Source: Cyrtodaria siliqua
Taxonomy: Eukaryota; Mollusca; Bivalvia; Adapedonta; Hiatellidae
Assembly: GCA_037043455.1 (NCBI GenBank)
Contig: JAWPHD010005078.1
Coordinates: 62,001-126,000 of the forward strand
Length of the DNA: 64,000 bases
Direction: 5' to 3'
Positions 21,490-32,830 of this stretch are shown here, one piece after another. Each line of letters starts with the position of its first letter. Within the stretch, counting starts at the first letter, position 1. The notes beneath the pieces were generated by a model, which was not told the origin of the DNA, made no database searches, and was given only the letters and a program-made list of their open reading frames with translations. A program made the position numbers and the translations under genes.

Positions 21490-21650
21490 TGGCGCAATTC
21501 TGTCGTTCGTTCGTTCATTCATTCGTTCGTTCATTCTTTGACTGGTATAAGTTCGCTAGCCATCGTTCATTCATTCGTTCGTTCGTTCGTTCGTCCGTCC
21601 GTCCGTCCGTCCGTTCGTTGATTCGTTGATTCGTTCATTCATTCACTGAT
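21490..21650 (+). repeat. (CGTT/CATT/CGTC)n microsatellite
   Basis: Two blocks of four-base repeats, each ending near a GATATACGTTCG- or GGTATAAGTTCG-like segment, GCTAGCCAT/GATAGCCAT. The second block looks like a duplication of the first. Confidence 0.8.
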
Positions 21651-21765
21651 ATACGTTCGATAGCCATTGGCATTCACTAGTCACATGACTAACTTGAGAT
21701 ACATAACAATGTGACATATATGGCGTGACTTGGTTAGAGTGTGTAACAAGTGGAGAAAATAGAAA

Positions 21766-21815
21766 TAGTAGTAGTAGTAGTAGTAGTAGCAGCAGTGGCA
21801 GTAGTAGTAGTAGTA

Positions 21816-21857
<42 letters not shown>

Positions 21858-21985
21858 CAGCAGCAGCAGTAGTAGTAGTAGTAGTAGTAGCAGCAGCAGT
21901 GGCAGTAGTATTAGTAGTAGCAATAGCAACGGCAGTAGTACTAGTAGTAGCAATAGCAGTAGCAGTAGTAGCTGTGGTTACCATA
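21766..21985 (+). repeat. (GTA)n/(GCA)n microsatellite
   Basis: GTA triplets with interspersed GCA. All apparent poly-Ser, poly-Val, poly-Thr and poly-Leu frames on both strands derive from it. Confidence 0.92.
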
Positions 21986-22035
21986 GCTAAAATGGCCATA
22001 TGTAGCAACCAGGAAGTAAGTATACTTACACCCTG

Positions 22036-22333
22036 GTAGCAACGCTAAATGTAAAAACGTCGCTAAATGAAAAAACGTCGTTAAATGTAAAAACTGTTGT
22101 CGCTAAACGTAAAAAGGGTGGATTGAGATCTCGAAAAATATACAATGTTGTAAACACAAAAAATGGCATGTGATACTATACTATCAGAATATGGTTGTGA
22201 AGTTTTTGTTTCTTACCTTTTTATTCAAAATGTCACATTCTTACATATGTCGCTTATTCCTTTTAAACTAAGCAACAAAAACATGTTTTTACATTTAGCG
22301 ACGTTTTTACATTTAGCATTTAGCATTGCTACA
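22036..22333. mobile_element. TIR element with repeated CGCTAAATGTAAAAACGT ends
   Basis: GTAGCAACGCTAAATGTAAA at the left mirrors GCTAAATG and GTAGCAATGC in complement at the right. Each end carries two to four copies of CTAAATGTAAAAACG, as expected for subterminal transposase-binding repeats. Confidence 0.6.
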
Positions 22334-22449
22334 TGCTGTCACATTGGAATACCACGTCGTAGACACATGCCATTATACCGACACCGGACCGACCAGAACT
22401 AGCACTTCCGTTTATTTGCTGAACGCTACTAGTACCATTTGTATGAAGT

Positions 22450-22543
22450 ATTATGGTGTGGCTCGGCCGCGGATTGAACCCACAACCTCCCGCATGCGAG
22501 ACAGACGCTCTACCACAAAGCCATCGACGCAGTGTACATCTAC

Positions 22544-22545
<2 letters not shown>
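22450..22545 (-). mobile_element. tRNA-Ala-like SINE head, family S4
   Basis: The complement shows TGGTAGAGCGTCTG (D arm), CTCGCAT loop (CGC anticodon) and GGTTGTGGGTTCAATCC (T arm). Several wobble pairs in the stems and no 3' processing context. A widespread mollusc-type SINE head by resemblance. Confidence 0.55.

Positions 22546-22604
<59 letters not shown>
22546..22604 (+). repeat. (GA)n microsatellite
   Basis: About 29 GA units directly adjoining the S4 head. Confidence 0.95.
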
Positions 22605-22606
<2 letters not shown>

Positions 22607-24300
22607 TTGCTAAATTTCATAATTTTGATAGAGCGTCTGCCGTCATCAAAAAACTGACCAATCCGTGACCAAACATTAGACATAACTAAACATTCTGGTA
22701 GGTGATAAACTCGGTCTTTTATCCTTGATGTTCAATCAAGTTTACTGTTAAATGAAGGTATCTACAGTTTGATTCGGTTACACGAAACACACAAATCTAC
22801 CTGTTCCCCCAAATCCACCCAAATATACACCAAATCTCCCAAATCCACAACAAATCTACCTTATATGGTGTTACATCTATATTGTAATAACAAATATCTC
22901 AACAAAATCATTGATGTAGTTGTTAATTCATTTGTTAATAAAATATAACACAAAAAATCGTTAATTCGGTAGATCTAAATTAAGGACTATTGGTCAGCCA
23001 TAATGATATTTGAAAGAAAGTGGGTGGGGAATGGTAAATATTTGTTTACATTAAATAGGTATTATTTTGGGCCAAAATAAAATTAGTCTGCACTAGTTTA
23101 TATATCATTATTTATGTAACCATTGATAATATCATGGATATATATGTGTGTAAGTAGATCTATGATAATATTAGGATAATTAATTGAAAATAAGGAATAT
23201 GTATGTACTGAAAATATACGAACCATTTTTATCCATTTTACTTTCTTTGCTTAGTTATAACTAAATGCATTTCAACTAGCTTTTCTCCATTATGTATATA
23301 GTTAATTGATATACTTCTTTTTTGTCATCACATAGTGCATGTGGTCAATTTGGACATACCATTCCCCACCCACTTTTTTTTATGAAATATGGCTGACCAA
23401 TAGTCCTTAACAAATATATCTTCATTTTTCTCAAATGATTATTTTATTTTTGATATTTGGTACTATAGCATCATTGTAACACCATATAACGTAGATTTGG
23501 TGTGTGTTTGGGAAGTTTAGGGGTTTATTTGGTGAAGATTTTTGTGGATTTGGGGGAAATAGGTAGATTTTAATGTTTCGTGACACCGGTGACCCGTTTG
23601 ATTCTTTTAAAATCCTGCATATTTCATGCACATTTATGCAAATTGATTCAATATATGTATCATACGAATCTTGAAAATTATCCTCTCTTTACTCTGATAA
23701 AGATTTTTATTTTACTACAGAACCTAAGGATAAAACCTAGTAACACAATGTTTATCTCCTACTGATCTCGTACAGTATACGGGTATGAAATTTAACACCC
23801 TCAAAACCAAAAGTCACACACAATTGCGCCTGATCGAACCCATATAGTCTCGTTATTAGAATGCGTTTCTGGTTTACCCAGGTTAAAAACACACACCGAA
23901 CGTTTCACTTTTAAAATCCTGCATATTTCATGCACAATATATGTATCATACGAATCTTGAAAATTATCCTCTTTTTACTCTGATAAAGATTTTTTATTTT
24001 ACTACAGAACCTAAGGATAAAAACCGAGTAACACAATTTTTATCACCTACTGATCTCAACATATACTGTACAGTATACGGGTATGAAATTCAACACCCTC
24101 AAAACCAAAAGTCACAATTACGCCTGATCGAACCCATACAGTATAGTCTCGTTATTAGAATGCGTTGCTGGTTTGCCCAGGTTAAAAACACACAAAGATT
24201 TGTATTTTACTACAGAACCTAAGGATAAAAACCGAGTAACACAATTTGTATCACAGTATGCCCAGGTTAAAAACACACATCGAACATGTCACTCTTGTGC
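22605..24300 (-). repeat. Dispersed repeat R, copy R1, split by a transposon and partly re-duplicated
   Basis: 22605-22775 and 23597-23770 together equal the complement of copies R2 (52275-52650) and R3 (56400-56765). Shared blocks include GAACATCAAGGATAAA and the CCTAAGGATAAAAACC block. Further partial copies follow at about 23900-24060 and 24190-24260. Family type unknown; no coding content. Confidence 0.75.
22776..23596. mobile_element. Nested DNA transposon, 821 bp, 8-bp target duplication
   Basis: TTTGATTC flanks both sides (22768-22775 and 23597-23604). The ends share ACGAAAC followed by AATCTACC and CCCCCAAATCC in inverted orientation. A deeper inverted block pairs AAGGACTATTGGTCAGCCAT with its complement near 23380. 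R2 and R3 carry the uninterrupted site (TGATTCTTT) once. GG-start and 8-bp duplication suggest a Mutator/Merlin/hAT-type element; superfamily not resolved. Confidence 0.8.
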
Positions 24301-25162
24301 GATTCACTCTCCACGCATAGCTAACACGAGTAATCATGAAATTACTCTATTATGCCAGTCGAATACATTCCGTCATTATATCAATTCGCCCTTAGCCTAA
24401 TACCCACTTATGCCGGTGTGAGTTTTGCTTAACTTAATGGCTTGAATCATTTATGTTTTATTATTGTATTAGTTTAATATGAACGGATATATACGTATCG
24501 TTCAGATAAGATAATAAATATACAGTAGTAACACTTTCTTGCAGGTTTATACAGTAGTTTGCAGCTTTGGGGCGAAGTTTACTTCTGACGAAACGTGCCG
24601 GTTTGATCGAATTCTGGGGATGAATTTTTATTGCGCAAGTAAGTTTGAATTTTCAGATACATTTGTTATCATTTCTTAACAAATACGGCGTTTTTGATGT
24701 TAAATATAAACTCAGGAACTTGTGATCCCTTTTGACTATGAAGTGGTGTTGCTTAATACTTCTTGTGTCATGGATAAAACGAAAATTTAGACATGTAATC
24801 GGTTTTCGTGTATTTTGCACAGCAGTAAATATTGTTGGCGTTACATAATTAAGCGGGAAGATTGTGAAACATTGCACCAGCAAAATAATAATGCGTAGAG
24901 AGTGTGAGAAAACGTTTGTTTTAAAAAATTGGATGAAGTCCCTTTATATGTAATCCCAATGAATTTGCATATATGCAAAGGATACAAAATAAAATATGCC
25001 TGATTCATTTTAATTAAAACAGTTGGTATACTTGACAAATATGCAAATTGATCCATACTCAACTTAAAAGGGACACTGTAAGTAAAGCAACCCTGCCAAT
25101 TAACGATATATTAACATAGAAACCAAAACCATTAACTTTCTTTTTAAAACAGTTTTGCCTCG
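24301..25162. other. Intergenic stretch without recognised features
   Basis: AT-rich single-copy-looking sequence between the R array and the fold-back at 25163. Open frames here are short and unconvincing. Confidence 0.45.
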
Positions 25163-26066
25163 GTATGACTGAAATGCGAAAAGGGCATTCAAGCTACGAA
25201 AAGGGCCTGTTTTATGCAAAATGCACTTATATTGTTTGGTTTTGGTGATTTAAATGTGAAGAATGTGTAATTATACTAAGAATAAAATAAAAATATACTA
25301 AATAAAATATTTTAGAAAGTCTTAATTCCTCAAAAATACGTATGTATAGCGACAATTATCAGCTGCGAAAAGGGCCCGTTTTATGCAAAGTGCATCAATA
25401 TTGGTTTGTTTTGGTGATTTAAATGTGAAGAATGTGTAATTATACTAAGAATATAATAAAAATATACTAAATAAAAATGAAAGAAAGACTTAATTCCTCA
25501 AAAATACGTATGTGTAGCGACAATTACAGCTACGAAAAGGGTCAGTCTGCGAAAAGGGCTAGGACCAATGTGTTTAATGCATATTATCAGAATGATCACA
25601 TTTCACATTGGCGTTAGTTTTGTATTATGCATTAAGTATTTATTTAATTATTATAAATATGTTTATGTTGGAAATGGTTCTACAAAAAGGAATATACCCT
25701 CATACGAAAAGGACATACACATTGTCTAATAAAATGATCTGTGATTTCAGCTTTTACATTATGCAGCAAGTATTTATTTAACTTCTTTCTTTCTTTTTTT
25801 AATATTGGCCTAAAATTATTTATCGTAAAGGAATGTAAATTATACAAAAATGATATTCACATCTACGAAAAGGGACACTGATCTACGACTTTACTACGAA
25901 AACTTTTCAGTATAATGTCAATGTTGTTCACACCTTTGTTTGATCCTTGATTAGATTATAGCAGATTCACTAATCGATCGGTAATCGCCCTGGTATCACC
26001 TGCATGTTTTTCTTGATTGGATCACCAAGGAGCATTAATTATCGACACTTATGTAATTATCACATA

Positions 26067-27730
26067 CCGTATTTGTCGGCGTATAGCGCGCACTTTTTTA
26101 CCCCAGATTCTGTGGCTGAAGTTGGGGTGCGCGGTTTAAGCAACAAGTAATGATTTACTTCTTTTTTTTCAGCCAAGACGAGAAGTTTTGTGGTTTTCAA
26201 AAAGTCGCAAGACCGGTCGTTTACTACAGAGATTGAATCGAACAAAAGTTGGCTTGTTTCTATTGTTTCAATAAAATGCGTTGTATGCTATATGCTTATT
26301 ATCAATAAAAATAATAAAATCAAACTTTACCATGTTTTATGTTGATTATTGTTGAGAAAATACCATTGAAATGTTGAAAAATACAATTGTTTACATCCAT
26401 CGGCATTTTGAAATGAAAACGAGGCTGGGATTTTCCGAACGCGCAGACTGAGTTCGTGCATATTTTATTAATAGAATACAATATAATTGTATGTATAATA
26501 ATTATTTCTAATAAACAACGACCCCCTTACTTATTTGTTTGATTGGTAAAACGTGTTAAGTGTGAAGTGTGAAGTGTTTGGTTTTTGTTAACTGACCGCA
26601 AACAATGATAACTAATTATTAAACAAACATGTGACACTCGACCGAGATAGACGTCTTTTGTCTAGCGCGCGGTCTACTGGTGTGAATTTAATTTTTACTT
26701 CTATTTTTAACTAGGGAACTTTAAATGTCTAAGAGTAGGGTTTAGTGTTTGGGGTTTAGGTTAACAGCAGTCTTATACTCTATACGTTTGCTCTCCGATT
26801 ATTATCAGGGTGCAAACAGCTTAGACTGCTTGAAGTCGTTTTTTTGTCCAAATCACAAAAGTCTATTTTTAGAATCTATTTTTATCCAGAGGCGAGTGTA
26901 CAGTTTCGGGAATATATCCCTACTACACAATTATTTTCGTTTTTGATAAGATTTGTCTAATAAAAGATTCTTACATCTAATAAAAGAAAAGTTACGCATT
27001 AGTTTAGTTATCTAATGCACATATAAAACTCTGAGAGCAACATTTACATTGAAACTTCTTGAATTTTACTTAGAACATTGTTAGTGATAGAGGATTTTCG
27101 AAATTATTCACTGAGTTTATATAGAAACGTACTACATACGTTTCATTTCGTTTCCGGTTTAGGCTTTATGTTTCATGCTACAAATTTAGATACATAGTAT
27201 TACTATAGTTAGTTACTTCTGTTTGTAGTGTTGATGATTTCGAGACTGAACCTCGCTTCGAATTTGTTTTCTAAGCAAACATATATAAAACTTTAAGGGT
27301 TAGCAGAACAAAACGGTCCTTTTCAGGGCCAGCACATATTTATTCGAAAGAATAATCTGTTTTAATTGTCAATCCAAAATATTAAATCTAATATGATCGT
27401 CATAAAAGTTGAACACGGGCGTGGGTTTTTTATTTTATTGAAACTTGAGTAAACAACAAAAGTACACTCAACAGTACAAGTTTATTTACACTTGAGTAAA
27501 AAAACACAGTCTAACATGCAGCTTCGTTTTAGCCAATCAAAATTCGTTTTACATTTCCTCTTTGGTCAATGCTTCAAAATGGCGCTCTGCTGTCCTGAAA
27601 TTGAAAACACATGTTTTTAATGCGCGGTTTACACTACAATACATAAAAAAAAGTTTTTTTCCAAGGATTTCAGGCCCAAAGTCGGGGTGCGCGTTATATG
27701 CGCATGCGCGCTATACGCCGACAAATACGG
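26067..27730. mobile_element. pogo/Tc1-mariner-like element, 1664 bp
   Basis: TA flanks CCGTATTTGTCGGCGTATAG and its complement at the right. The end sequence extends to GCGCGC at both sides, followed by a GGGGTGCGCG motif inside each end. The end type is familiar from pogo/Tigger-like elements. No intact transposase; internal frames are short. Confidence 0.78.
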
Positions 27731-28037
27731 TATGTATGATAATGATATTCATTTTTCAATATATTTGAATCAAAAGACAGAAAACCGGCTTAATTAAAAT
27801 AAAAAGAAAGCCGAACTTCGAAGTAAGTATAAATCTCCGAGTTTTTATTATTTTAGTCATTATTCTTTCATTGTCATAGCTATATGTGAGATATCATTTC
27901 ATATTATTCAAAGTGTTATAATGTTGGAATTGTATGCGTGTTCAGTGTGTTCTGACGAGTGCGATGACCACTGCATCTACTGTGAGGTAAGTGACCACCT
28001 TCAAGTTGAAATTAACATATATATTACACATGATAAG

Positions 28038-28178
28038 AGCGCCTCCTCGTGGTGTGGCCTGGATACAGTTGGATAAATCAGATTTATTTCTTGTATGATT
28101 ATAAACAACATCCAAATTAAAATTAATTCATATTAACTCCATTAAATCTGATTTATCTATCTGTAACTGAACGCTCTT
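28038..28178. mobile_element. Short MITE with imperfect TIRs
   Basis: GATAAATCAGATTTA and TAAATCTGATTTATC face each other, with outer AAGAGCG / CGCTCTT also paired. About 140 bp. Confidence 0.55.
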
Positions 28179-28980
28179 CGACTTAAATAAACATATTATT
28201 TTTATATAAAAAAAAGTATCAAAAACAGGTCTATTGATATTAATACATTTAAACATCACCTTTAAATATATTGTTTCCTAGTTACTTATTTATTCATGTC
28301 CTTTCCGCGTTCGTTAACGGCTATGTACGGCCCTTTTCGTCATGCATATGCCCTTTTCGTAGTGTATGTGACTCGCTTCTAGTGCATAACTTTGAATTAA
28401 ACAAGTTTAATAATTAAGATACTTATTGTTTGAGTTTCTTTGAAAAGCACACATTTTTTTATTACTTTTATTGATGAAAAACAAAGTTACATGAAACAAA
28501 TCATTATATTACATAAACATATTTATAATAAATTAAACCGGCCCTTTTCACAGACCGGCCCTTTTCGTAGCTGAAAATTGTCGCTATACATACGTATTTT
28601 TGAGGAATTATTATTAAGACTTTCTAAAATATTTTATTTAGTATATTCTTATTTTATTCTTAGTATAATTACACATTCTTCACATTTAAATCACCATAAC
28701 CAAATAATATTGATGCACTATGTATAAAACGGGCCCTTTTCACAGACCGGCCCTTTTCGTAGCTGATAATTGTCGCTATACATACGTATTTTTGAGGAAT
28801 TAAAACTTTCTAAAATATTTTATTTAGTATATTCTTATTTTATTCTTAGTATAATTACACATTCTTCACATTTAAATCACCAAAACCAAACAATATTGAT
28901 GCACTTTGCATAAAACAGGCCCTTTTCGTAGCTTGAATGCCCTTTTCGCGAAAAGGGCCCTTTTCGCATTTCAGTCATAC

Positions 28981-30040
28981 CCGTTTTGCCTATATATTTG
29001 TTTTTATGTAACACAGGCCCTTATTGGTTAATTTCTATATTTCGGTAGTAACAACATATATGATTTAGCCAGTGAGCATCGACTATATGGAGCACAGTTG
29101 CATGTTTATTATCGACACTTTTGGTCTATTATAAACACCATAATTTATACATTTTTAAAAATCTCATAGACCGTATTTACCACAATATAAGACCAGAGAA
29201 TTAAGAAGTCACTGATAAGACCCACATTTTTCATCATTTATACTTGATCAATCTGAATTAGGGGTGCATCATATTTATTAGAGACGATTGGGACTTAGGC
29301 CACACAAAAAGTGTGTGTTTTGGGCAACAATCTCCAAAAGTGTAGGTAGGGTTGTTTTTTTAAGAAGGAAATATTGATACACTGAGGAATTTACTTAAAA
29401 AATACATTTGTTTAGGATCGACGGCAAAAAAAACACTTTAGGGTCGGCAGGTTTTGCTAGATAAGGTTGTGTTGCCCGAAACACAAATATTTTCTTTTTT
29501 TGGCCCTACTTTACATCAGTTTTTTTCCACTTGAGTAAAGTGAATGGTCAGCAGTCTAATATCCAGGAAGTAAATAACATATTAGTTCTAACATATTAGT
29601 TGTATAAAAAATAAACACCTGACTGTGTCTTTGCAGTGCTCCAAGAATAGGAGAGCCCGACGCCCGGGGCTAGTCCAGTCAGAATCCGGGCTAGTCTCTC
29701 TTTCAAAAATGGTTGCCCATCGGGCTATTCTAATAAAATCTTGGAACAGTCAAACTTTTCAAACTAAAAGCCAACCAGAAATTGTGTTTTATTGCGTGTA
29801 GTTTGAAGCCGTATTTGTTGAAAATTATCTTCCTTCATTAAATTCATAAATTTGAAAGGTTGATTACATGATTTGAACAAATCGCATTACAGCTTTCATA
29901 TTCACGCTTTGTCACATTTGACAGAAGAAGAAAGATCACTCGAATATTAACAGTTTGAACAGTGATTTTGTTTTAATATTTTTATTTTTCGATGAATTGC
30001 TGTGTAATCTTTTTCTATTTTTAGTTCATGTTTGGCAAGT
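28981..30040. other. Intergenic stretch with transposon fragments
   Basis: At about 29170 a solitary CCGTATTTACCACAATATAAG end resembles a pogo-type terminus. 29299-29514 has GGCCACAC / GGCCC ends and a TAGGGTCGGC-like interior similar to the Harbinger-like MITE at 55821. 29650-29700 holds a GGGCTAG-family fragment. No gene. Confidence 0.45.
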
Positions 30041-30595
30041 CAGGGCTGTCTTTCTACCATGGGGGAATGGGTCCGGATCCCTCAGAGGGTGGAATTTTTG
30101 CATCAATTTCAGTAAAAGTGGGGATTTTGCATGAAAGTTCAAACATCCATAACACATTATGATATCATCAATATAAAATGAAATCATGCTGATTAAATAT
30201 ATATATAACACTAAATAGAAAAATAATGCAAGGACTTAAGCATACAATAACACAATTTTATTGTTGTTTATGCCAACCAATATACATTTAACAATAAATG
30301 GGTTCAAAACAGACTTGAAAAATATGTATGTTGACTAGCTGTAAGAGTTTGACTATGTTCAAAAAGTACCAATGACAGTTATGTCATTTACTTTGTTCTA
30401 CTTTCTTCAACACAAGCACAATTAACACTTAGTTCTGTTAAAATTCTAGCCTTCTGTCTTTCAGTTTATTTATTTATTTATTTATTTTTTTTCAAAGGGG
30501 GAATTTTGACACTGAGGTGGGGGAAAAAAAGATACTTTTCAGGTGGGGGACTGGGGCCGAATAACGGCCCCAAAAACAGCCAAAAGACAGCCCTG
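30041..30595. mobile_element. hAT-like MITE, 5-bp target duplication CAAGT (copy h1)
   Basis: CAGGGCTGTCTTT and AAAGACAGCCCTG are exact 13-bp inverted ends, each flanked by CAAGT. GC-rich subterminal GGGGGAAT/GGGGGA blocks lie next to each end. Copy h2 at 58206-58690 has the same body in inverse orientation. No coding frame. The 5-bp duplication and CAGGG end fit the hAT5-type group by established classification. Confidence 0.82.
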
Positions 30596-31919
30596 CAAGT
30601 CTGTATCATAAAAACGCTTAACAACGAACGCTTATTCACAAATGCAAGCTGCTAAATAACACCGGGAACGTGCACCTATTTTAGATGGTTTAATTTGTGG
30701 GATCCGGAATGGTTTTTGACGTGATTTGCGGTGCGATCCTAAAACTGTAAAAGAAAATAATATTGTTTTAGTTATATGATGGATAAATAAAAGGAAAATA
30801 TAGGAAAATAGAACCTACTTGTTTGATTCTAATCACATGTATATTAATTAATTATAAATATTTAACAAAGTAAAATAAAATATCAAAATTTCAATATTGA
30901 CAAAAATTATGTACCGGCAACTTAATTCATCGGTACTAACAATTTCGGGGCAAGTTTAAAAAAATCAGGGAAAGTGACTTTTCAGTCAGGGCAAGTAGAC
31001 TTTTGAAATCTACTTTATGGTACTCGTCAAACAATTCAACAATCTTTTCTTTATGAAGAGTGCACGCCATAAAATTGAGCGCTTCCATATGTGCTGGCAT
31101 TTTTGAAACTGTACAGCCAAAACAGCACTTGGAGACGTCATTTTGACTGTTTTATACCAGTCCTGTGCACCGTATACCGTTAAATTCACACGCTGTCAAA
31201 AATGCACCACGAAATTGAAAATTGAACCGTGATCGCGTGAACATTATAATTTTTTCAATAAGTCGGGTGTGTTTTCAGAGGGTCGGTCGGGTTACAGTAA
31301 ACTCAGGTATAATTTTATTTAGCCTTACCATTCACAAGACAATATAAGGATATGCCCATTTCCATTTTAGGTAGAGTTGGAAATTGTGAATACAACTGAG
31401 TCAGTCTATTATAAACCATTTGATGTTGGCGGCATTTTTTGCAAGTTGACTCAAATCACTTATGACGTAAAGGCCTATGTGAGAAGTAGCCTGTGTTGAA
31501 TTTTCAGCATTTAGTAGAGTACTCGATTGAATGATGTTTAAAATCTCTGTGTTTTGTTTTACATTATGCTTTGTCAAGTATTTGTTTTTATTTCTACACA
31601 CTCATTACTTTTCTCTCCCCCCATTTCGGACCAGAAAATATTACCACAACTCCACCACCCACCCACCCACTTATATCTACACACTCACCCCCCACTCACC
31701 CCCTGTATAACACAGGTTTTCAAAAGCAGGTCATGTTTGTCATTGTTCCGTCTATTTCGGACCAACTGGCCATATAGTGACTTTGCATAGTGATAATGAT
31801 AAAGAGATCCCTAATGTATCATTTCCTTCCTGTCAAGTGGCAGACGGGTTTCGTGACTTTAACCTTGGAAAAAGAACAAAATATAAAGTCTTGATGTGTG
31901 GTGATGTTGGGTGCCCAGT
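30596..31919. other. Intergenic stretch without recognised features
   Basis: Includes GGGCAAGT/AAGTCACTTTC-type short repeats near 30950-31000 and a C-rich tract at 31610-31710. No gene supported. Confidence 0.45.
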
Positions 31920-32530
31920 TGCCCTGTTAGCTCAGTTGATAGAACACTCGCCCTGTAAGCAAGGGGTCCCAGGTTTGAGTCCCGCACCGGCCACATTTTT
32001 CCCCTTGGTTTACTTCTCTGGCAACAAGGATAATTTGGTGAACGCGGGATAGCGGCAACAGGGTCTTTAAAAATAAAAAGGGGAGGAGTGTGTTGATACT
32101 GGGTACCCGGTGGCCCGGTTAGCTCAGTTGGAAGAGCACTCGCCCTGTAAGTGAGCCGTCTCGGGTTCGAGTCCTTGGTTTACTTCACTGGCAACGAGGG
32201 TAATTCGGCGAATGCGGGATAGCGGTACCAGGGTCTTAAAAAGTAAAAGGGGAGGAGTGTGGTGATATTGGTACCTGTTGGCCTGGTTAGCTCAGTTGGT
32301 AGAGTACTCACCCTGTAAGCAAGGGGTCCCAGGTTTGATTCCCGTACTGGCCGCAGTTTTTCCCCTTGAATTACTTCATCGGCGATGAGGATAATTCGGT
32401 GAACGCTGGGTAGCAACACAGGGGTCTTAAAAAGTAAAAGGGACAGGAGAGTGGCCCAGTTAGCTCAGTCATTAGAGCACTCACCCTGTTAGCGTGGGGT
32501 CCCGGGTTCGAGTCCCGTACCGGCTGCACG
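31920..32530 (+). repeat. Four tandem tRNA-Thr-like SINE units
   Basis: tRNA-like heads start near 31920, 32115, 32282 and 32455. Each contains GTTAGCTCAGTTG(GT)AGAGCACTC and a T arm like GGGTTCGAGTCCCG. The second has a perfect 5-bp anticodon stem with a CCTGTAA loop (TGT). Between heads run TTTCCCCTTGGTTTACTTC, AATTCGGTGAACGCGGG and AAAAGTAAAAGGGGAGGAG. Acceptor stems do not pair fully and loop position 33 is C, so these are retroposon heads, not tRNA genes. Confidence 0.75.
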
Positions 32531-32649
32531 TTTTCCTCTTGGTTTACTTCAGATGAAAAGGGTAAACTCGGACAGCCAAACGGGGACACTCGGACAGATG
32601 ATAGAAATCCACTGACATCTTAGATCTATATAGTTTCTAACATTGCATT

Positions 32650-32830
32650 TATTTAAGAAATAGAACATTGTTTACTTGAATTATCGTTTAATATATCACG
32701 GTTTGGAGTTCAATTGTAAACAATAATTTCACGAGCCCGAAGGGCGAATGAAATTATTGTTTACAATTGAACGACAAACCGTGATATATTATAGATAATT
32801 CACCCTAAACGATGTTCTATTTCTATTCTA
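32650..32830. mobile_element. Fold-back MITE, ~80-bp arms
   Basis: CAATTGTAAACAATAATTTC faces its complement across a CGAGCCCGAAGGGCGAA loop. Pairing continues outward through AATATATCACGGTTTG to AGAACATTG / CGATGTTCT with few gaps. Confidence 0.75.

Larger units (their letters stand above)
25163..28980. mobile_element. 3.8-kb fold-back element with tandem-repeat arms
   Basis: GTATGACTGAAATGCGAAAA at the left end faces its complement at 28980. Both arms contain a roughly 170-bp tandem unit with CTACGAAAAGGGCC, GTTTTATGCAAAGTGCATCA and TTTAAATGTGAAGAATGTG: about two to three copies per arm (25190-25560, and 28530-28920 inverted). The arms flank a nested TA-target element (26067-27730) and a small MITE (28038-28178). 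No transposase seen; insertion duplication not resolved. Confidence 0.7.

Noticed and set aside
31777..32052. 91-codon ORF with LAQLIEHSPCKQG-like peptide
   Set aside because: Translation of a tRNA-like SINE head; such peptides are common annotation artefacts.
31920..32530. Cluster of functional tRNA genes
   Set aside because: Acceptor stems do not pair properly, position 33 is C, and the T arm of the second unit is cut short.
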